DNA from: CAWFYI01 sp963820105
Lineage (GTDB): Bacteria > Patescibacteriota > Saccharimonadia > Saccharimonadales > UBA4665
Direction: 5' to 3'
Length of the DNA: 64,000 nt
Assembly (NCBI GenBank): GCA_963820105.1
Contig: CAWFYI010000001.1
Span: 868,001 to 932,000 of the forward strand
The notes under the pieces were generated by a model. The model was not told the origin of the DNA. It did no database searches and was given only the letters and a program-made list of their open reading frames with translations. This document shows, one piece after another, positions 1 through 8,652 of this stretch. A program made the position numbers and the translations under genes. The first letter of the stretch is position 1. Every line of letters begins with the position of its first letter.

Positions 1-516
1 CAGTTCCTGCAATATCGCCCACATGGTCTTGCCTGCATGCAGACCGACATCGCCGCCGAAGTTTACGCGGTGCACCTTGGCGCCGCCATACTCCATAAGT
101 CTGGCGACGGCATCGCCGACCAGACTAGTGTACAGATGTCCGGCGTGCAGGACTTTGAACGGGTTAGGATCCGAGTATTCGGCGACGATCACCTGGCCAT
201 CCAGCGGTTTGGCGGGTTCGGCTTCCATGGACTGGATTAAGGCTTCGTCGCTTAAGCTAAGGTTGATAAATCCCTGACCCGCCACCGAGACCTCGCCGAC
301 CGTATCCGCCAGGCTTTCACGGAGTTTAGCTGCCAGTTCTTCGGCAATCTCACGCGGCTTCCTGCCAAGTCCGGACGCCAGCTGCAGCGCGGCGTTGGTA
401 GAGAAATCACCGAACTGTTCTTCGGGGCGCGTGAGCTCCACTCCGCCCTCCAGGTTGTCCGTGTCTAACAGATCCTTGCAGACCTCCGCTACCCTTCGCT
501 CCAGTTCTTCTCTCAT
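1..516 (-). CDS. argS: Arginyl-tRNA synthetase, N-terminal part (runs off the window)
   Basis: Charges tRNA-Arg with arginine in the cytoplasm. The 172 codons present cover the N-terminal additional domain (about residues 1-90), then the start of the Rossmann catalytic core with VAEYSDPNPFKVLHAGHL; HAGH is the class I HIGH signature, and NFGGDVGLHAGK follows as in ArgRS. The ATG at 514-516 is the first start in frame. It lies 18 nt after the stop of the NAGS/NAGK fusion, so it is the last visible gene of the arginine operon, joining arginine synthesis to arginine use. No strong Shine-Dalgarno is visible; translational coupling is likely. The C-terminal catalytic and anticodon-binding parts lie beyond base 1. 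Confidence 0.93.
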   Translation of the reverse strand, partial: MREELERRVAEVCKDLLDTDNLEGGVELTRPEEQFGDFSTNAALQLASGLGRKPREIAEELAAKLRESLADTVGEVSVAGQGFINLSLSDEALIQSMEAEPAKPLDGQVIVAEYSDPNPFKVLHAGHLYTSLVGDAVARLMEYGGAKVHRVNFGGDVGLHAGKTMWAILQEL

Positions 517-534
517 TAACACTAGTTTAACAGG

Positions 535-1821
535 TCAGCGCATCTGCGGCACTGATACGAGCTCCTGCTCTAAGGCTTCCAGTTCCGCGAAATCTACGCC
601 CTTGCCGAACAGAATCCACTCACCGCTGCGTTTCATGATGTCGGCGTGGCGATGGTACCAAGTGGCATAGCGGTTGTTCACGTGCGAACGCCAGACGATC
701 TTCGGATAGTCCTTGGCAACGCAGTACCACAGGCTTTCACCTACGCCGCGGCCCTGAAGCTGGGGCGAAACCGCCAGCTTGTCCAAGTACGGCGTTCCGT
801 CGGACAGTTTTGTGACAATTCCGAAAGCCAAGTGGTCGCCAGTAAAATAAATCTTGGCGAACTTCTGGTCCTGGTAGCCTTCGGGCAGCGATTTGTTGAA
901 TGTTTCGGCGATAAGCGTCGATAAATCGTCGAATAAGCCATCCAGATTATGCGCCCTAATGATTTTCTGACCTCTACAGACAAAGGTTCCGGAGCCCCGG
1001 TCTGTCAACAGTTCGACCAGAAGCTCGGACGGCTTGGTAATGGAAATGGCCGAGCCGATTTCCAGGCCGTCCAGTACCGAAGCCAGCTCGCGCAGTTTCA
1101 GCGCCATGCCGCCGCTTACGATGCCATCGTCAATCAGGGCGTCGACGTTCTGGACATCAATGCCACTCAGCAGTTCCCGGGTATTAGTGCCTTTGACAGG
1201 ACCGAAAACGCCGCCTGTCGGTGTCAAGCTGACCATACGGTGTGACTTCAACTCCGTCGCCAAAGCCCTGAAAACGGTATCACCATTGACGTTAAGCGTC
1301 TGGCCTGTGGCCTCGTCACGGGCAAGCAGGCCGATCACTACAACATGATGCTGTTTCGTCGCGTTGATGATACTTGTAGCGTCAACGGACGATATTTCCG
1401 TTCCGACCAGCCCGAACTTAGGATTCTGCTTGGCAACTAACAGCTGCGTAGAAGGTATAGCAATCGCATCCACGCCGGCGCCGCTAAACTTTCGGACCAG
1501 GCTATCTCCGACTGCCTCAAAGGTAACTTTAGCGAGGTTGAGCGTTGTCTCGTCAGTGAAGCGTTTGCCTTCAATAAATTGAGGCTTCAGTCCGGAGCTT
1601 TTCAGAGCAGCTGTCAGTTGTAAACCGCCTCCGTGTACAAGCACAATGTGGATACCGCGGCCCGTGAGTTCAGACAGGGCTTCGACCAATTCTAAAACTG
1701 CTGTCTCGTCTTCCAGCAAACCGCCGCCGACTTTTATGAGCAGCTGGCGGTTGGGTTCAAAACTTTGTAGCGCCTTAATATAGCGCTTGGACTCTTTGCC
1801 AGGCAGGTCGGCTATCTTCAC
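535..1821 (-). CDS. argB: Fused N-acetylglutamate kinase / N-acetylglutamate synthase
   Basis: A 428-aa two-domain protein. Residues about 25-285 are an amino-acid-kinase fold (LLIKVGGGLLED, VLVHGGG, a VNGDT motif and DDGIVSGGM), matching N-acetylglutamate kinase, which phosphorylates N-acetylglutamate. Residues about 295-428 are a GNAT acetyltransferase domain with the acetyl-CoA loop QGRGVGESL. This architecture is known for bifunctional NAGS-K enzymes of some bacteria and for vertebrate NAGS, so the protein probably performs the first two steps of arginine synthesis. It starts with GTG at 1821, overlapping the argD stop by 4 nt (GTGA), and is followed 18 nt later by argS. Which activities are retained cannot be told from sequence alone; the kinase glycine-rich loops look intact. 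Confidence 0.88.
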   Translation of the reverse strand: MKIADLPGKESKRYIKALQSFEPNRQLLIKVGGGLLEDETAVLELVEALSELTGRGIHIVLVHGGGLQLTAALKSSGLKPQFIEGKRFTDETTLNLAKVTFEAVGDSLVRKFSGAGVDAIAIPSTQLLVAKQNPKFGLVGTEISSVDATSIINATKQHHVVVIGLLARDEATGQTLNVNGDTVFRALATELKSHRMVSLTPTGGVFGPVKGTNTRELLSGIDVQNVDALIDDGIVSGGMALKLRELASVLDGLEIGSAISITKPSELLVELLTDRGSGTFVCRGQKIIRAHNLDGLFDDLSTLIAETFNKSLPEGYQDQKFAKIYFTGDHLAFGIVTKLSDGTPYLDKLAVSPQLQGRGVGESLWYCVAKDYPKIVWRSHVNNRYATWYHRHADIMKRSGEWILFGKGVDFAELEALEQELVSVPQMR

Positions 1822-2987
1822 GGTTGTTCCGTCAGCGCCTCGTCAATTATGGACATTGCCAGTCCGACCTCTTCTTCGGTAGCGGTCAACGGCGGAAGCA
1901 GACGTACCACGGTCTTCTGGGTACTGTTTATGAAGAGGCCTTTTTGCAGGCAGGCTTCGACCACGGGCTTGGAGCCGCGGTCCAGCTCGACACCTATCAT
2001 AAGGCCTTTCTGTCTGACCTGCTTGATGGACTTGTGTTTCGCCTTGAGTTCCGCCAACTTTTCAGCGAACAACTTCGAGAGCATGTCCGTATTCTTCCGG
2101 ACTTCGGGCGTGAGCAGCATTTCCAGCGTGGCTATGGCGGCCATCGACACCAGCGAGCCGCCGCCGAAGGTACTGCCATGCGTGCCGGGCTTGACGTTGG
2201 CAGACGCTTTTTCGCCGGTGATCGTAGCGCCTATGGGCAAGCCGCTGGCCAGGGATTTGGCACAAGTTATTATGTCCGGTTCAAGTCCATAATCCTGGTA
2301 GGCGAACAACGGGCCGGTGCGGCCTATGCCGGATTGGACCTCGTCTATGATCAGCAATATATCCTTCTCCGAACAGATCTGTCTGACGGCAGCCGCGTAT
2401 TCCGGACTGGCTATGTGGATGCCGCCTTCACCCTGGACCAGCTCCAGCAAGATGGCTATCGTTCCGTCGTCCGCGGCAGCTCGCAAAGCCTTGATGTCGT
2501 TGAGCGGCACGTGCGTGAAACCCTGCAGATGCGGCGCGAAGCCGCTCTTGATGTTTTCCTGGTTAGTGGCCGCCATGGCCGCGGACGTCCGGCCGTGGAA
2601 CGACCGCTCGGCAGCGATTATCTTATGCCGCTTGCCCCGCCCATACAGCTTGGCGAACTTTATGGCCGCTTCGTTGGCCTCGGCGCCGCTATTGCTGAAG
2701 AATACTTTGCCCTTTATGCTGTTTTCAACCAGCAATTTGGCCAACCTACCCTGCGGCTCCATGTAAAACACATTGGGCGCATGGATAAGCTCCTGCGCCT
2801 GTTTGGTGATCGCGTCGACCACGGGCTTCGGGCGGTGGCCCAGATTGGAAACGCCCCAGCCCGACATGAAATCCAGATATTTCTTGCCGTCGCTGTCGTA
2901 GATGTAGCTGCCGGAACCTCTGACAATAGTAATTGGAAAGCGAGGGTACGTAGGCAGGACGTACTGGTCAAACTCTTCTTCTGTCAT
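1818..2987 (-). CDS. argD: Acetylornithine aminotransferase
   Basis: PLP-dependent class III aminotransferase, 389 aa, which converts N-acetylglutamate semialdehyde to N-acetylornithine using glutamate. Visible motifs: GWGVSNLGH near residue 45, the PLP-phosphate loop NSGAEANEAAIKFA, the cofactor aspartate in LLIIDEVQSGIGRTG, the Schiff-base lysine in ITCAKSLASGLPIGA, and GTHGSTFGG. It could also serve lysine synthesis as succinyl-DAP aminotransferase, but its place between argJ and the argA/B fusion supports the arginine role. ATG at 2985-2987, 10 nt after the argJ stop. Confidence 0.94.
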   Translation of the reverse strand: MTEEEFDQYVLPTYPRFPITIVRGSGSYIYDSDGKKYLDFMSGWGVSNLGHRPKPVVDAITKQAQELIHAPNVFYMEPQGRLAKLLVENSIKGKVFFSNSGAEANEAAIKFAKLYGRGKRHKIIAAERSFHGRTSAAMAATNQENIKSGFAPHLQGFTHVPLNDIKALRAAADDGTIAILLELVQGEGGIHIASPEYAAAVRQICSEKDILLIIDEVQSGIGRTGPLFAYQDYGLEPDIITCAKSLASGLPIGATITGEKASANVKPGTHGSTFGGGSLVSMAAIATLEMLLTPEVRKNTDMLSKLFAEKLAELKAKHKSIKQVRQKGLMIGVELDRGSKPVVEACLQKGLFINSTQKTVVRLLPPLTATEEEVGLAMSIIDEALTEQP

Positions 2988-2997
2988 CAGTTATATT

Positions 2998-4137
2998 CTA
3001 GTTGTATTCGACGTTTATGTCGACATATTCCTTGGTGAGGTCGCAGGTATATACGGTCGCTTCGGCCTCGCCCAGCTCTACGGCAACCGTTATCTTGAGC
3101 TCGTTCTCACCTTCTTTGACTACGTTGATTTCCAGTGAATTTTCGTCTATGTCCAGGCCAAGCGCACCGACGGCCTGGGCGATACGCCCCCAGTTCTCTG
3201 TCTTGGCATGCGTAGCTGTCTTTACAAGGGGCGAATTCGCTACTGCATAACCTATGTCCTTGGCCTGGTCGTAATCCTTAGCACCTTTGACGCCGACAGT
3301 CACAAGCATCGTGGCCCCTTCGCCGTCGCGCACGAGCATCAGCGCTAGATCCAGGCACACCTTTTCCAATGTTTCGCAGAAAATTCTGTAGTCATCACCT
3401 GTGGTACTAATGGCATGATTGCCGGCCTGCCCGTTGGCGATGACGGCCACCGTGTCGTTGGTACTCATACATCCGTCAACTGTTATGGAATTGAACGAAT
3501 CGCGAACAGCCGCGCGCAGCGCCTGGTCCAGCAGTTCCGGAGCGATGGACGCGTCGGTCGTCAGAAAAGCCAGCATGGTAGCCATGTTTGGCTGGATCAT
3601 GCCCGAGCCTTTGGCGCAGCCGCCTATGGTTACTTTCTTGCCGCCGATTTCGCAGGTGTATGCCGCGGATTTGGGCCGCGTGTCTGTGGTCATGATGGCC
3701 TTCGCCACGTCCCCGCCCGACGTTGATCCGCCGGCGTCATATGCCGCCTTTATCCCTTTGCCTATCTTGTCCATCGGTAGCGGACGGCCGATTATACCGG
3801 TGGAAGCCACCAGGATTTCTTCTTTATCAATGCCGAGCGGCTCTGCGGCATCCTGCGCCATCCGTTTCGCGTCCAGCATGCCCTGCGCGCCGGTCATGCA
3901 GTTGGCGTTGCCGCTATTGACCACGATTGCCCGCACCGCGTAATCCCGGCAATGCAGTTTGCTGATCTGCACCGGAGCTGCGAGTACGCTGTTCGTGGTG
4001 AAGACTGCGGCCGCCACTGCCGGACCGTCGCTCCATACCAGGGCGACGTCGGGGCCCCCGGCGGCTTTGACGCCGGCGGCCGCCACTCCGGCGCTAAAAC
4101 CTTTTGCCTCCAGTATGCCACCTTCTATCTTCTTCAC
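2998..4137 (-). CDS. argJ: Glutamate N-acetyltransferase / ornithine acetyltransferase
   Basis: 379 aa, full length for ArgJ. It transfers the acetyl group from N-acetylornithine to glutamate, closing the acetyl cycle. The self-cleavage site that yields alpha and beta chains is seen in GMIQPNMATMLAFL, with the nucleophilic Thr of MATML near residue 187. It starts with GTG at 4137 and overlaps argC by 4 nt (GTGA). Having ArgJ together with an NAGS domain downstream is normal when ArgJ recycles acetyl groups and NAGS replenishes the pool. Confidence 0.94.
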   Translation of the reverse strand: MKKIEGGILEAKGFSAGVAAAGVKAAGGPDVALVWSDGPAVAAAVFTTNSVLAAPVQISKLHCRDYAVRAIVVNSGNANCMTGAQGMLDAKRMAQDAAEPLGIDKEEILVASTGIIGRPLPMDKIGKGIKAAYDAGGSTSGGDVAKAIMTTDTRPKSAAYTCEIGGKKVTIGGCAKGSGMIQPNMATMLAFLTTDASIAPELLDQALRAAVRDSFNSITVDGCMSTNDTVAVIANGQAGNHAISTTGDDYRIFCETLEKVCLDLALMLVRDGEGATMLVTVGVKGAKDYDQAKDIGYAVANSPLVKTATHAKTENWGRIAQAVGALGLDIDENSLEINVVKEGENELKITVAVELGEAEATVYTCDLTKEYVDINVEYN

Positions 4138-5144
4138 GCCTTAAACCCCGCGGTCTCGTCAAACCCGTATACCAGGTTTAAATTCTGGACAGCCTGCCCG
4201 GAGGCTCCCTTTATAAGGTTGTCAATGACGGTCGTGACGACCAATAGTTTCTGGTCGGGGTCGGCGCTTATCTGTATTTTGGCGTCATTCGTGCCGACCA
4301 CGTCCTTGATTTCCAAATCCAATCCGGCCGGAACCACCTTCACGAACGGCGCTTGCTGGTAGAAATCCTCGAACATCTTTTGGGCAGTAGCTTGCGCAAG
4401 CGGCTTTTCCAAGCTTATATATACCGTGGCGAAAATACCTCTTTCGAACGGCAGCAGGTGCGGTACGAAAGCTACCGGCAGCTGCTTGCCGGCCAGGAAC
4501 GAAATCTGTTCGGAAATCTCCGGGCTGTGCTGGTGCGCCAGCACTTTGTAGGCCTTGAAGTTATCATTCATGTCTTCGAGCAGCTGTTTGGCCTTGGCGA
4601 TTCCAGCGCCGCTTGTTCCTGATTTGGCGTCAATGTGGACGCTGGATATACCATGCCGGGCTACCGGCGCTACGGATAATATTCCGGCTGTGGGATAACA
4701 GCCCGGGTTGGCGACCAGCTTCGCGCCACTGATCTGCCCGGCGTAAAGTTCGGGTAGGCCGTACACGGCATCATCAAGCAAATGAGGCGCCTCATGCCGG
4801 TCGGTGCCATACCAACGCGTATATTCCTTGGCTGACGCGAGCCGGAAATCACCGCTCATATCGATTACGCGAACGCCGCGCTCCAGCAGTTCCGGCGCCA
4901 GTTTCATGCTCACGGTGTGCGGGGTGGCCAGGAATATCAGATCGGCCTTGGACGCCTCGGCCACATCATATGGCCGGCAGACCAAATCCGTTTTTCCGGC
5001 GAATTCAGGCCAGATGTCAGAAACCGGACCTTCGGTGCTTTTAGCGGAAACGTAAACCAGCTCGGCGCTCGGATGGCCCAGCAGCAAACGCAGCAGCTCG
5101 CGGCCTGAATATCCGGATATTCCAACAATTCCTACCTTTACTAT
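4134..5144 (-). CDS. argC: N-acetyl-gamma-glutamyl-phosphate reductase, apparent AUA start
   Basis: NADPH-dependent reductase of the third arginine step. The catalytic cysteine lies in NPGCYPTAG. The first conventional start in frame, TTG at 5087, would discard the N-terminal Rossmann glycine motif. Reading upstream in frame gives VKVGIVGISGYSGRELLR, the expected ArgC N-terminus, and the codon before it is ATA at 5142-5144. An in-frame TGA lies just upstream (codons TGA AAG GAG CAC GCC ATA), and AAAGGAG sits at a good distance before the ATA. No ATG, GTG or TTG lies between this TGA and the motif, so AUA is the best start, giving 336 codons. A substitution error at this base would be the alternative. 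It overlaps argJ by 4 nt and follows argF by 45 nt. Confidence 0.88.
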   Translation of the reverse strand: MVKVGIVGISGYSGRELLRLLLGHPSAELVYVSAKSTEGPVSDIWPEFAGKTDLVCRPYDVAEASKADLIFLATPHTVSMKLAPELLERGVRVIDMSGDFRLASAKEYTRWYGTDRHEAPHLLDDAVYGLPELYAGQISGAKLVANPGCYPTAGILSVAPVARHGISSVHIDAKSGTSGAGIAKAKQLLEDMNDNFKAYKVLAHQHSPEISEQISFLAGKQLPVAFVPHLLPFERGIFATVYISLEKPLAQATAQKMFEDFYQQAPFVKVVPAGLDLEIKDVVGTNDAKIQISADPDQKLLVVTTVIDNLIKGASGQAVQNLNLVYGFDETAGFKA

Positions 5145-5189
5145 GGCGTGCTCCTTTCAAGAAACTATACCAGCAAGTGTTCACTGTCC

Positions 5190-6113
5190 TCAACCATGAT
5201 GGCCGTCTTTGTCCTTCAGCAGGTACAGCAACAGGGCCTTTTGGGCATGAAGACGATTCTCTGCCTCTTCAAAAACCCTGGACTGAGGCCCGTCTATGAC
5301 TTCGGCGGTCACTTCCTTGCCGCGGTAAGCCGGAAGACAATGAAGAAAAATCGCGTCCTTGGCGGCAAACGACATGAGCGATTCCGTCACCCGGAAAGGT
5401 TCTAGGTCAATCAGCCTGCGGTTCCGCCCAGACTCCTTGCCCATGCTGACCCAGGTATCCGTCACTACCACCTGGGCGCCGCGAACGGCTTTCTTCGGAT
5501 CATCGTAGTGCGATACGCTCTTCGCCCGCGCGGCGACCGCGGATGATAGCGCATAACCCTTCGGTGCGGCTATCCGCATCTCCATTCCCAGCGCCTCCGA
5601 CGCTAAAGCCAGGGAACTGGTGACGTTATTATCGGCGTCACCCAGGTAGGCTAGTCTTAAGCCCTTGAAGGTACCGAACTGCTCGTATATGGTCTGTAGA
5701 TCCGCCAGGACCTGGCAGGGGTGTTCAGCGTCAGTCATAGCGTTTATGACGGGAACGCTTGAATATTCGGCCAGCTCCTTCACCGAACCGTGGCTCGAAA
5801 CGCGGGCGACTATGACGTCGGCCATGCTACTCACGACCACTGCCGTATCGTGTACTGTCTCGCGTACTCCGAGGCGTATGTCATCAGGGGCTAGGTACAC
5901 CGCGTGGCCGCCGAGCTGCGTCATCCCGATTTCAAAAGATAGGCGCGTCCTAAGGCTGGATTTATCAAATATCATGGCCATGCTCTTTTGCCGCAACGGA
6001 AGTTCGGCATGACCTCCTTTTTCTTTCAGTTCGGTCTTCAGTCGCACAGCCTTGTCAATAATGTCCCGTATCTGACCGGCGGATAAATCAGTGATTGATA
6101 GCAGTGATTTCAT
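5190..6113 (-). CDS. argF: Ornithine carbamoyltransferase
   Basis: 307 aa, standard OTCase length. It joins ornithine and carbamoyl phosphate to make citrulline. The carbamoyl-phosphate site is seen as FDKSSLRTRLSFE (SxRTR), the HPxQ motif as EHPCQVLADL, and the ornithine loop as LHCLPAYRGKEV. The ATG at 6111-6113 overlaps the stop of the DUF1361 gene (ATGA), so translation is coupled to the upstream genes. argG and argH, needed to finish arginine, are not in this window. Confidence 0.94.
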   Translation of the reverse strand: MKSLLSITDLSAGQIRDIIDKAVRLKTELKEKGGHAELPLRQKSMAMIFDKSSLRTRLSFEIGMTQLGGHAVYLAPDDIRLGVRETVHDTAVVVSSMADVIVARVSSHGSVKELAEYSSVPVINAMTDAEHPCQVLADLQTIYEQFGTFKGLRLAYLGDADNNVTSSLALASEALGMEMRIAAPKGYALSSAVAARAKSVSHYDDPKKAVRGAQVVVTDTWVSMGKESGRNRRLIDLEPFRVTESLMSFAAKDAIFLHCLPAYRGKEVTAEVIDGPQSRVFEEAENRLHAQKALLLYLLKDKDGHHG

Positions 6114-6820
6114 CTTAACTGTTCAGCCCTTCCTTCTGCCGATGCCTGGGGCCGGTGCGGCATAAACAACCGGCTACCGTGCCATAACAGATTATACATC
6201 GAGGCCAGCAGCACGAAGAAGGCGGCGATGACAAGAAGCATGTGCGGATAGGCGGCGGGGTTCACCAGGCGATCGGAAACGTCAAAGAGCAAACCGGCCG
6301 GGTTAAGCAAGATGTCCCAGGTATTCCAACGTAGGTCTCGGCCCATGTAGATGGCCGCGCTGCACAGGAGCAGTATGGTACCCGTCCAGGCCGCGGCCTG
6401 CCACTCGTAAATCCGCCGCCTAAGCTGAAGATGCACCAGATAAAGACTGCTGAAACCAAGTAGTACGCCTGTAAATACGAAGGAACTAAACATCACCGCG
6501 TCGTACAGCACGTCTGCCTGCTGCACCTCCTGCAGATGAATCAGATCGCTGATCAGGTAAAAACTATTCGGCAGGAATATTACCCACAGTATGCTCATGG
6601 CCAGGGCCTCCCAGCTAGACCAACGTTTGTGCTTCAGCACGCTCATCAGCCTTAACGCGAAAATCAGCGGCAGCCAAGCCAGCAAAAGGTTCCATGACAG
6701 ATACGATGCAGCGAGGCTATGGTGGCGTAACGCGCCATAACCGAACAGACCCAGGCTTACGAACGAGGATATGCCCAACGCTATCAGGTACTGGCCGCGC
6801 GGCGACCGCCACTTCTCCAT
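6110..6820 (-). CDS. DUF1361 membrane protein
   Basis: 236 aa with about six hydrophobic segments. The pattern WNLLLAWLPL, then FLPNSFYLISDLIHL, then GRDLRWNTWDI is what I associate with the DUF1361 family, whose function is unknown. The protein sits between the sugar-phosphate isomerase and argF and overlaps both, 104 nt with the isomerase frame and 4 nt with argF. The basic C-terminal tail should be cytoplasmic. No catalytic residue can be named. Confidence 0.75.
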   Translation of the reverse strand: MEKWRSPRGQYLIALGISSFVSLGLFGYGALRHHSLAASYLSWNLLLAWLPLIFALRLMSVLKHKRWSSWEALAMSILWVIFLPNSFYLISDLIHLQEVQQADVLYDAVMFSSFVFTGVLLGFSSLYLVHLQLRRRIYEWQAAAWTGTILLLCSAAIYMGRDLRWNTWDILLNPAGLLFDVSDRLVNPAAYPHMLLVIAAFFVLLASMYNLLWHGSRLFMPHRPQASAEGRAEQLR

Positions 6821-7892
6821 AACAGTTGATTATATCAAGTCGTCGCTCAGCCGTACCGTCTATTTGTCTCAGTTCTACCTTGAGTTTTTCTACCAGACCT
6901 ACCGGAGTGGGGTCCAGACCGTTCAGCAGAGCTACGTAAACGCTTACGAAATCGCAGAAATTAGAGGTCCAGAGCAGCTGCTCCAGATGGGTCTTGCCCT
7001 CCGGCTTGATCACGTGCGGCGCCGGGCGTTTGCCGGAAAGCAGCCGCTCGGACACCACGAACCTTTTTTGCACGCGCTCATGTTCCAGATCCGACCGGAT
7101 TTCGACCACGGCATATGGTTTATCCACCGGGTGGCTGGACCAGCCTATGAACTCGTTATGATTGAACTCCGGGTACTGGTTGACCCAGGCCACGTTCTTG
7201 GCGTTCTCGTTCAGGCAGATCTTGAATTTGTTGGCCGCCGGGAACATCTTCGGGCCGCTGTACACCACGACGGACTTGCCCATGAGCTCCAGGGCCAGCC
7301 GTTTGGCGGCGTTTTTGGCCGCGGGCGTCTCCGGCCCCCAGCCGCCTATCTGTCCTTTAAGCCAATCGCCTGCGGCCTTCAGCTCGGTCAGCTTGCCCTC
7401 CGGTACCAGGCCCAGGGGCTCCAGCAACTGCGCCATGGCGGCCAGAAAGAAGAATGACGACATGCGCGGCTGGATACCGCCGGGAATCGTGTAAAGCGTA
7501 TGTTCCTTGTCCTTGGCGCATTCCGCCAGCTTGCCGCCTGCCGATATGACCGCTATCTGTGCGCCACGGTCCTCAGCTTCGCTGAGCGCGGACAGCGTTT
7601 CTTCTGTATTGCCCGAATAGCTGGACGATATGAACAATGTGTTCTTGCCTACGTAGGCGGGCAGGCTATAGTCACGCACGATTTCAAAAGGAACGCTTGG
7701 CTCCCCCCATATCTGCAGATATACCGCGGGCCACGCTGAACCGCCCATGCCGGCCAGCACTACGTTATCGATGCCCTTGAACCCCGAGGCGTCAACGCCG
7801 AAGTCGTGTCCGAGTTGTTTCCATTGTTTTTCCACCACCCCTAGCGCGTCTTCCGCGTCTCTTTTATGGATAAGTTTCAGGTCGTCAAGCAT
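6717..7892 (-). CDS. Bifunctional phosphoglucose/phosphomannose isomerase (SIS domains)
   Basis: 391 aa. The first SIS domain has GMGGSAWPAVYL and the sugar-phosphate loop SSSYSGNTEETLSA, and EFNHNEFIGW is the typical active-site stretch of the bifunctional PGI/PMI type found in archaea and some bacteria. It interconverts glucose-6-P and fructose-6-P, and mannose-6-P with fructose-6-P. The family normally ends soon after VGLVEKLKVEL; here about 35 extra residues run into the next gene. In a shifted frame the sequence would stop with TTG ATA TAA just before the DUF1361 start, so a one-base error or mutation near 6845-6855 is possible. The start has a good site, AAGGAG, before ATG 7892. It heads the arginine operon. 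Confidence 0.88.
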   Translation of the reverse strand: MLDDLKLIHKRDAEDALGVVEKQWKQLGHDFGVDASGFKGIDNVVLAGMGGSAWPAVYLQIWGEPSVPFEIVRDYSLPAYVGKNTLFISSSYSGNTEETLSALSEAEDRGAQIAVISAGGKLAECAKDKEHTLYTIPGGIQPRMSSFFFLAAMAQLLEPLGLVPEGKLTELKAAGDWLKGQIGGWGPETPAAKNAAKRLALELMGKSVVVYSGPKMFPAANKFKICLNENAKNVAWVNQYPEFNHNEFIGWSSHPVDKPYAVVEIRSDLEHERVQKRFVVSERLLSGKRPAPHVIKPEGKTHLEQLLWTSNFCDFVSVYVALLNGLDPTPVGLVEKLKVELRQIDGTAERRLDIINCYGEVAVAARPVPDSVGHILVRKPGSVRLWRVTPP

Positions 7893-7904
7893 GTTTCAAA
7901 CTCC

Positions 7905-7934
7905 TTGTGCTTTTAGGCTTGGGTTGTATATAGT
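7905..7934 (+). promoter_or_regulatory. Promoter for the 7970 gene
   Basis: TTGTGC at 7905-7910 and TATAGT at 7929-7934, 18 nt apart, in the intergenic space between divergent genes. A GGGGG ribosome site precedes ATG 7970. Confidence 0.5.
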
Positions 7935-7969
7935 ATAGCCTAAGAATCAAAGCACTTCAGGGGGTAATA

Positions 7970-8602
7970 ATGTTCGGGCACCAGGACGATAAGCACAGAG
8001 ACGAAGGAAACGAAGACGAACACCACGAGGCCGCGGTACAGCAAGTAGGCCCGGACCATCCGGACGACCACGAGCCGCACGATCAGTCTGCGCAAGATAA
8101 CGGCGGCGGAGTAGCCGATGACAATGCCGCGCAAGCTCAAAATGACGCCAGCGCTGGCGCCTGGCAGCATCCGGGCGAACCGACGGACAGCGATAACGGA
8201 GGCGATAACGGAGTCGACAATGGGCTCGACAGTAAGGAACCGATAAGAGACATCGTGGCTCCTTCCGGCGGTCATAAGTCCGGCCCCGTACCGCCTATGC
8301 CCATGCCTCCGCCCCATCACGGTACCGACGATGACGACGATGCCGCAAACGTTCCGCACGAACTCATAGACATCAAACGAAAGGCCCTGACCCAGCTAAA
8401 GCCGCTGGCCGGCCAACTCGACCTGTCGCCAGAGGACAAATTCCGCACCACCATGATGATGATCCAGGCCGGCGACGACCAGAACCTCATCAAAGAAGCC
8501 TACGCCGCAATCGACGAGATCAAGGACGAAAAGGCCCGCGCCCAGGCCCTATTGGACATCGTCAACGAAATTAACTACTTCACCCAGCACCCAACGACTT
8601 AA
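7970..8602 (+). CDS. Acidic low-complexity hypothetical protein with conserved helical C-terminus
   Basis: 210 aa. Residues 1-120 are disordered and rich in Asp, His, Gly and Pro, ending in a Pro-Met stretch and a run of Asp. Residues about 130-210 look folded and helical (LIDIKRKALTQLKPLAGQ, then KFRTTMMMIQAGDDQN). I recall similar C-terminal domains in other Saccharibacteria-type genomes, always as hypothetical proteins; this is memory, not a search. The His/Asp-rich head could bind metal. No signal peptide or membrane segment. It is transcribed alone, divergent from the isomerase operon. Confidence 0.75.
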   Translation: MFGHQDDKHRDEGNEDEHHEAAVQQVGPDHPDDHEPHDQSAQDNGGGVADDNAAQAQNDASAGAWQHPGEPTDSDNGGDNGVDNGLDSKEPIRDIVAPSGGHKSGPVPPMPMPPPHHGTDDDDDAANVPHELIDIKRKALTQLKPLAGQLDLSPEDKFRTTMMMIQAGDDQNLIKEAYAAIDEIKDEKARAQALLDIVNEINYFTQHPTT

Positions 8603-8616
8603 CAAAACTTTTAAGC

Positions 8617-8645
8617 TTGCAATTATACATTAAGTATGATATAGT
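8617..8645 (+). promoter_or_regulatory. Promoter directly abutting the start codon at 8653
   Basis: TTGCAA (8617-8622), 17 nt, TATAGT (8640-8645). Only 7 nt separate the -10 box from ATG 8653, so the transcript would begin at or next to the start codon (leaderless). Confidence 0.6.
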
Positions 8646-8652
8646 TTGCATT

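Noticed and set aside
1824..3038. 404-codon frame on the plus strand
   Set aside because: It is the antisense of argD, whose motifs are complete; high-GC shadow frame.
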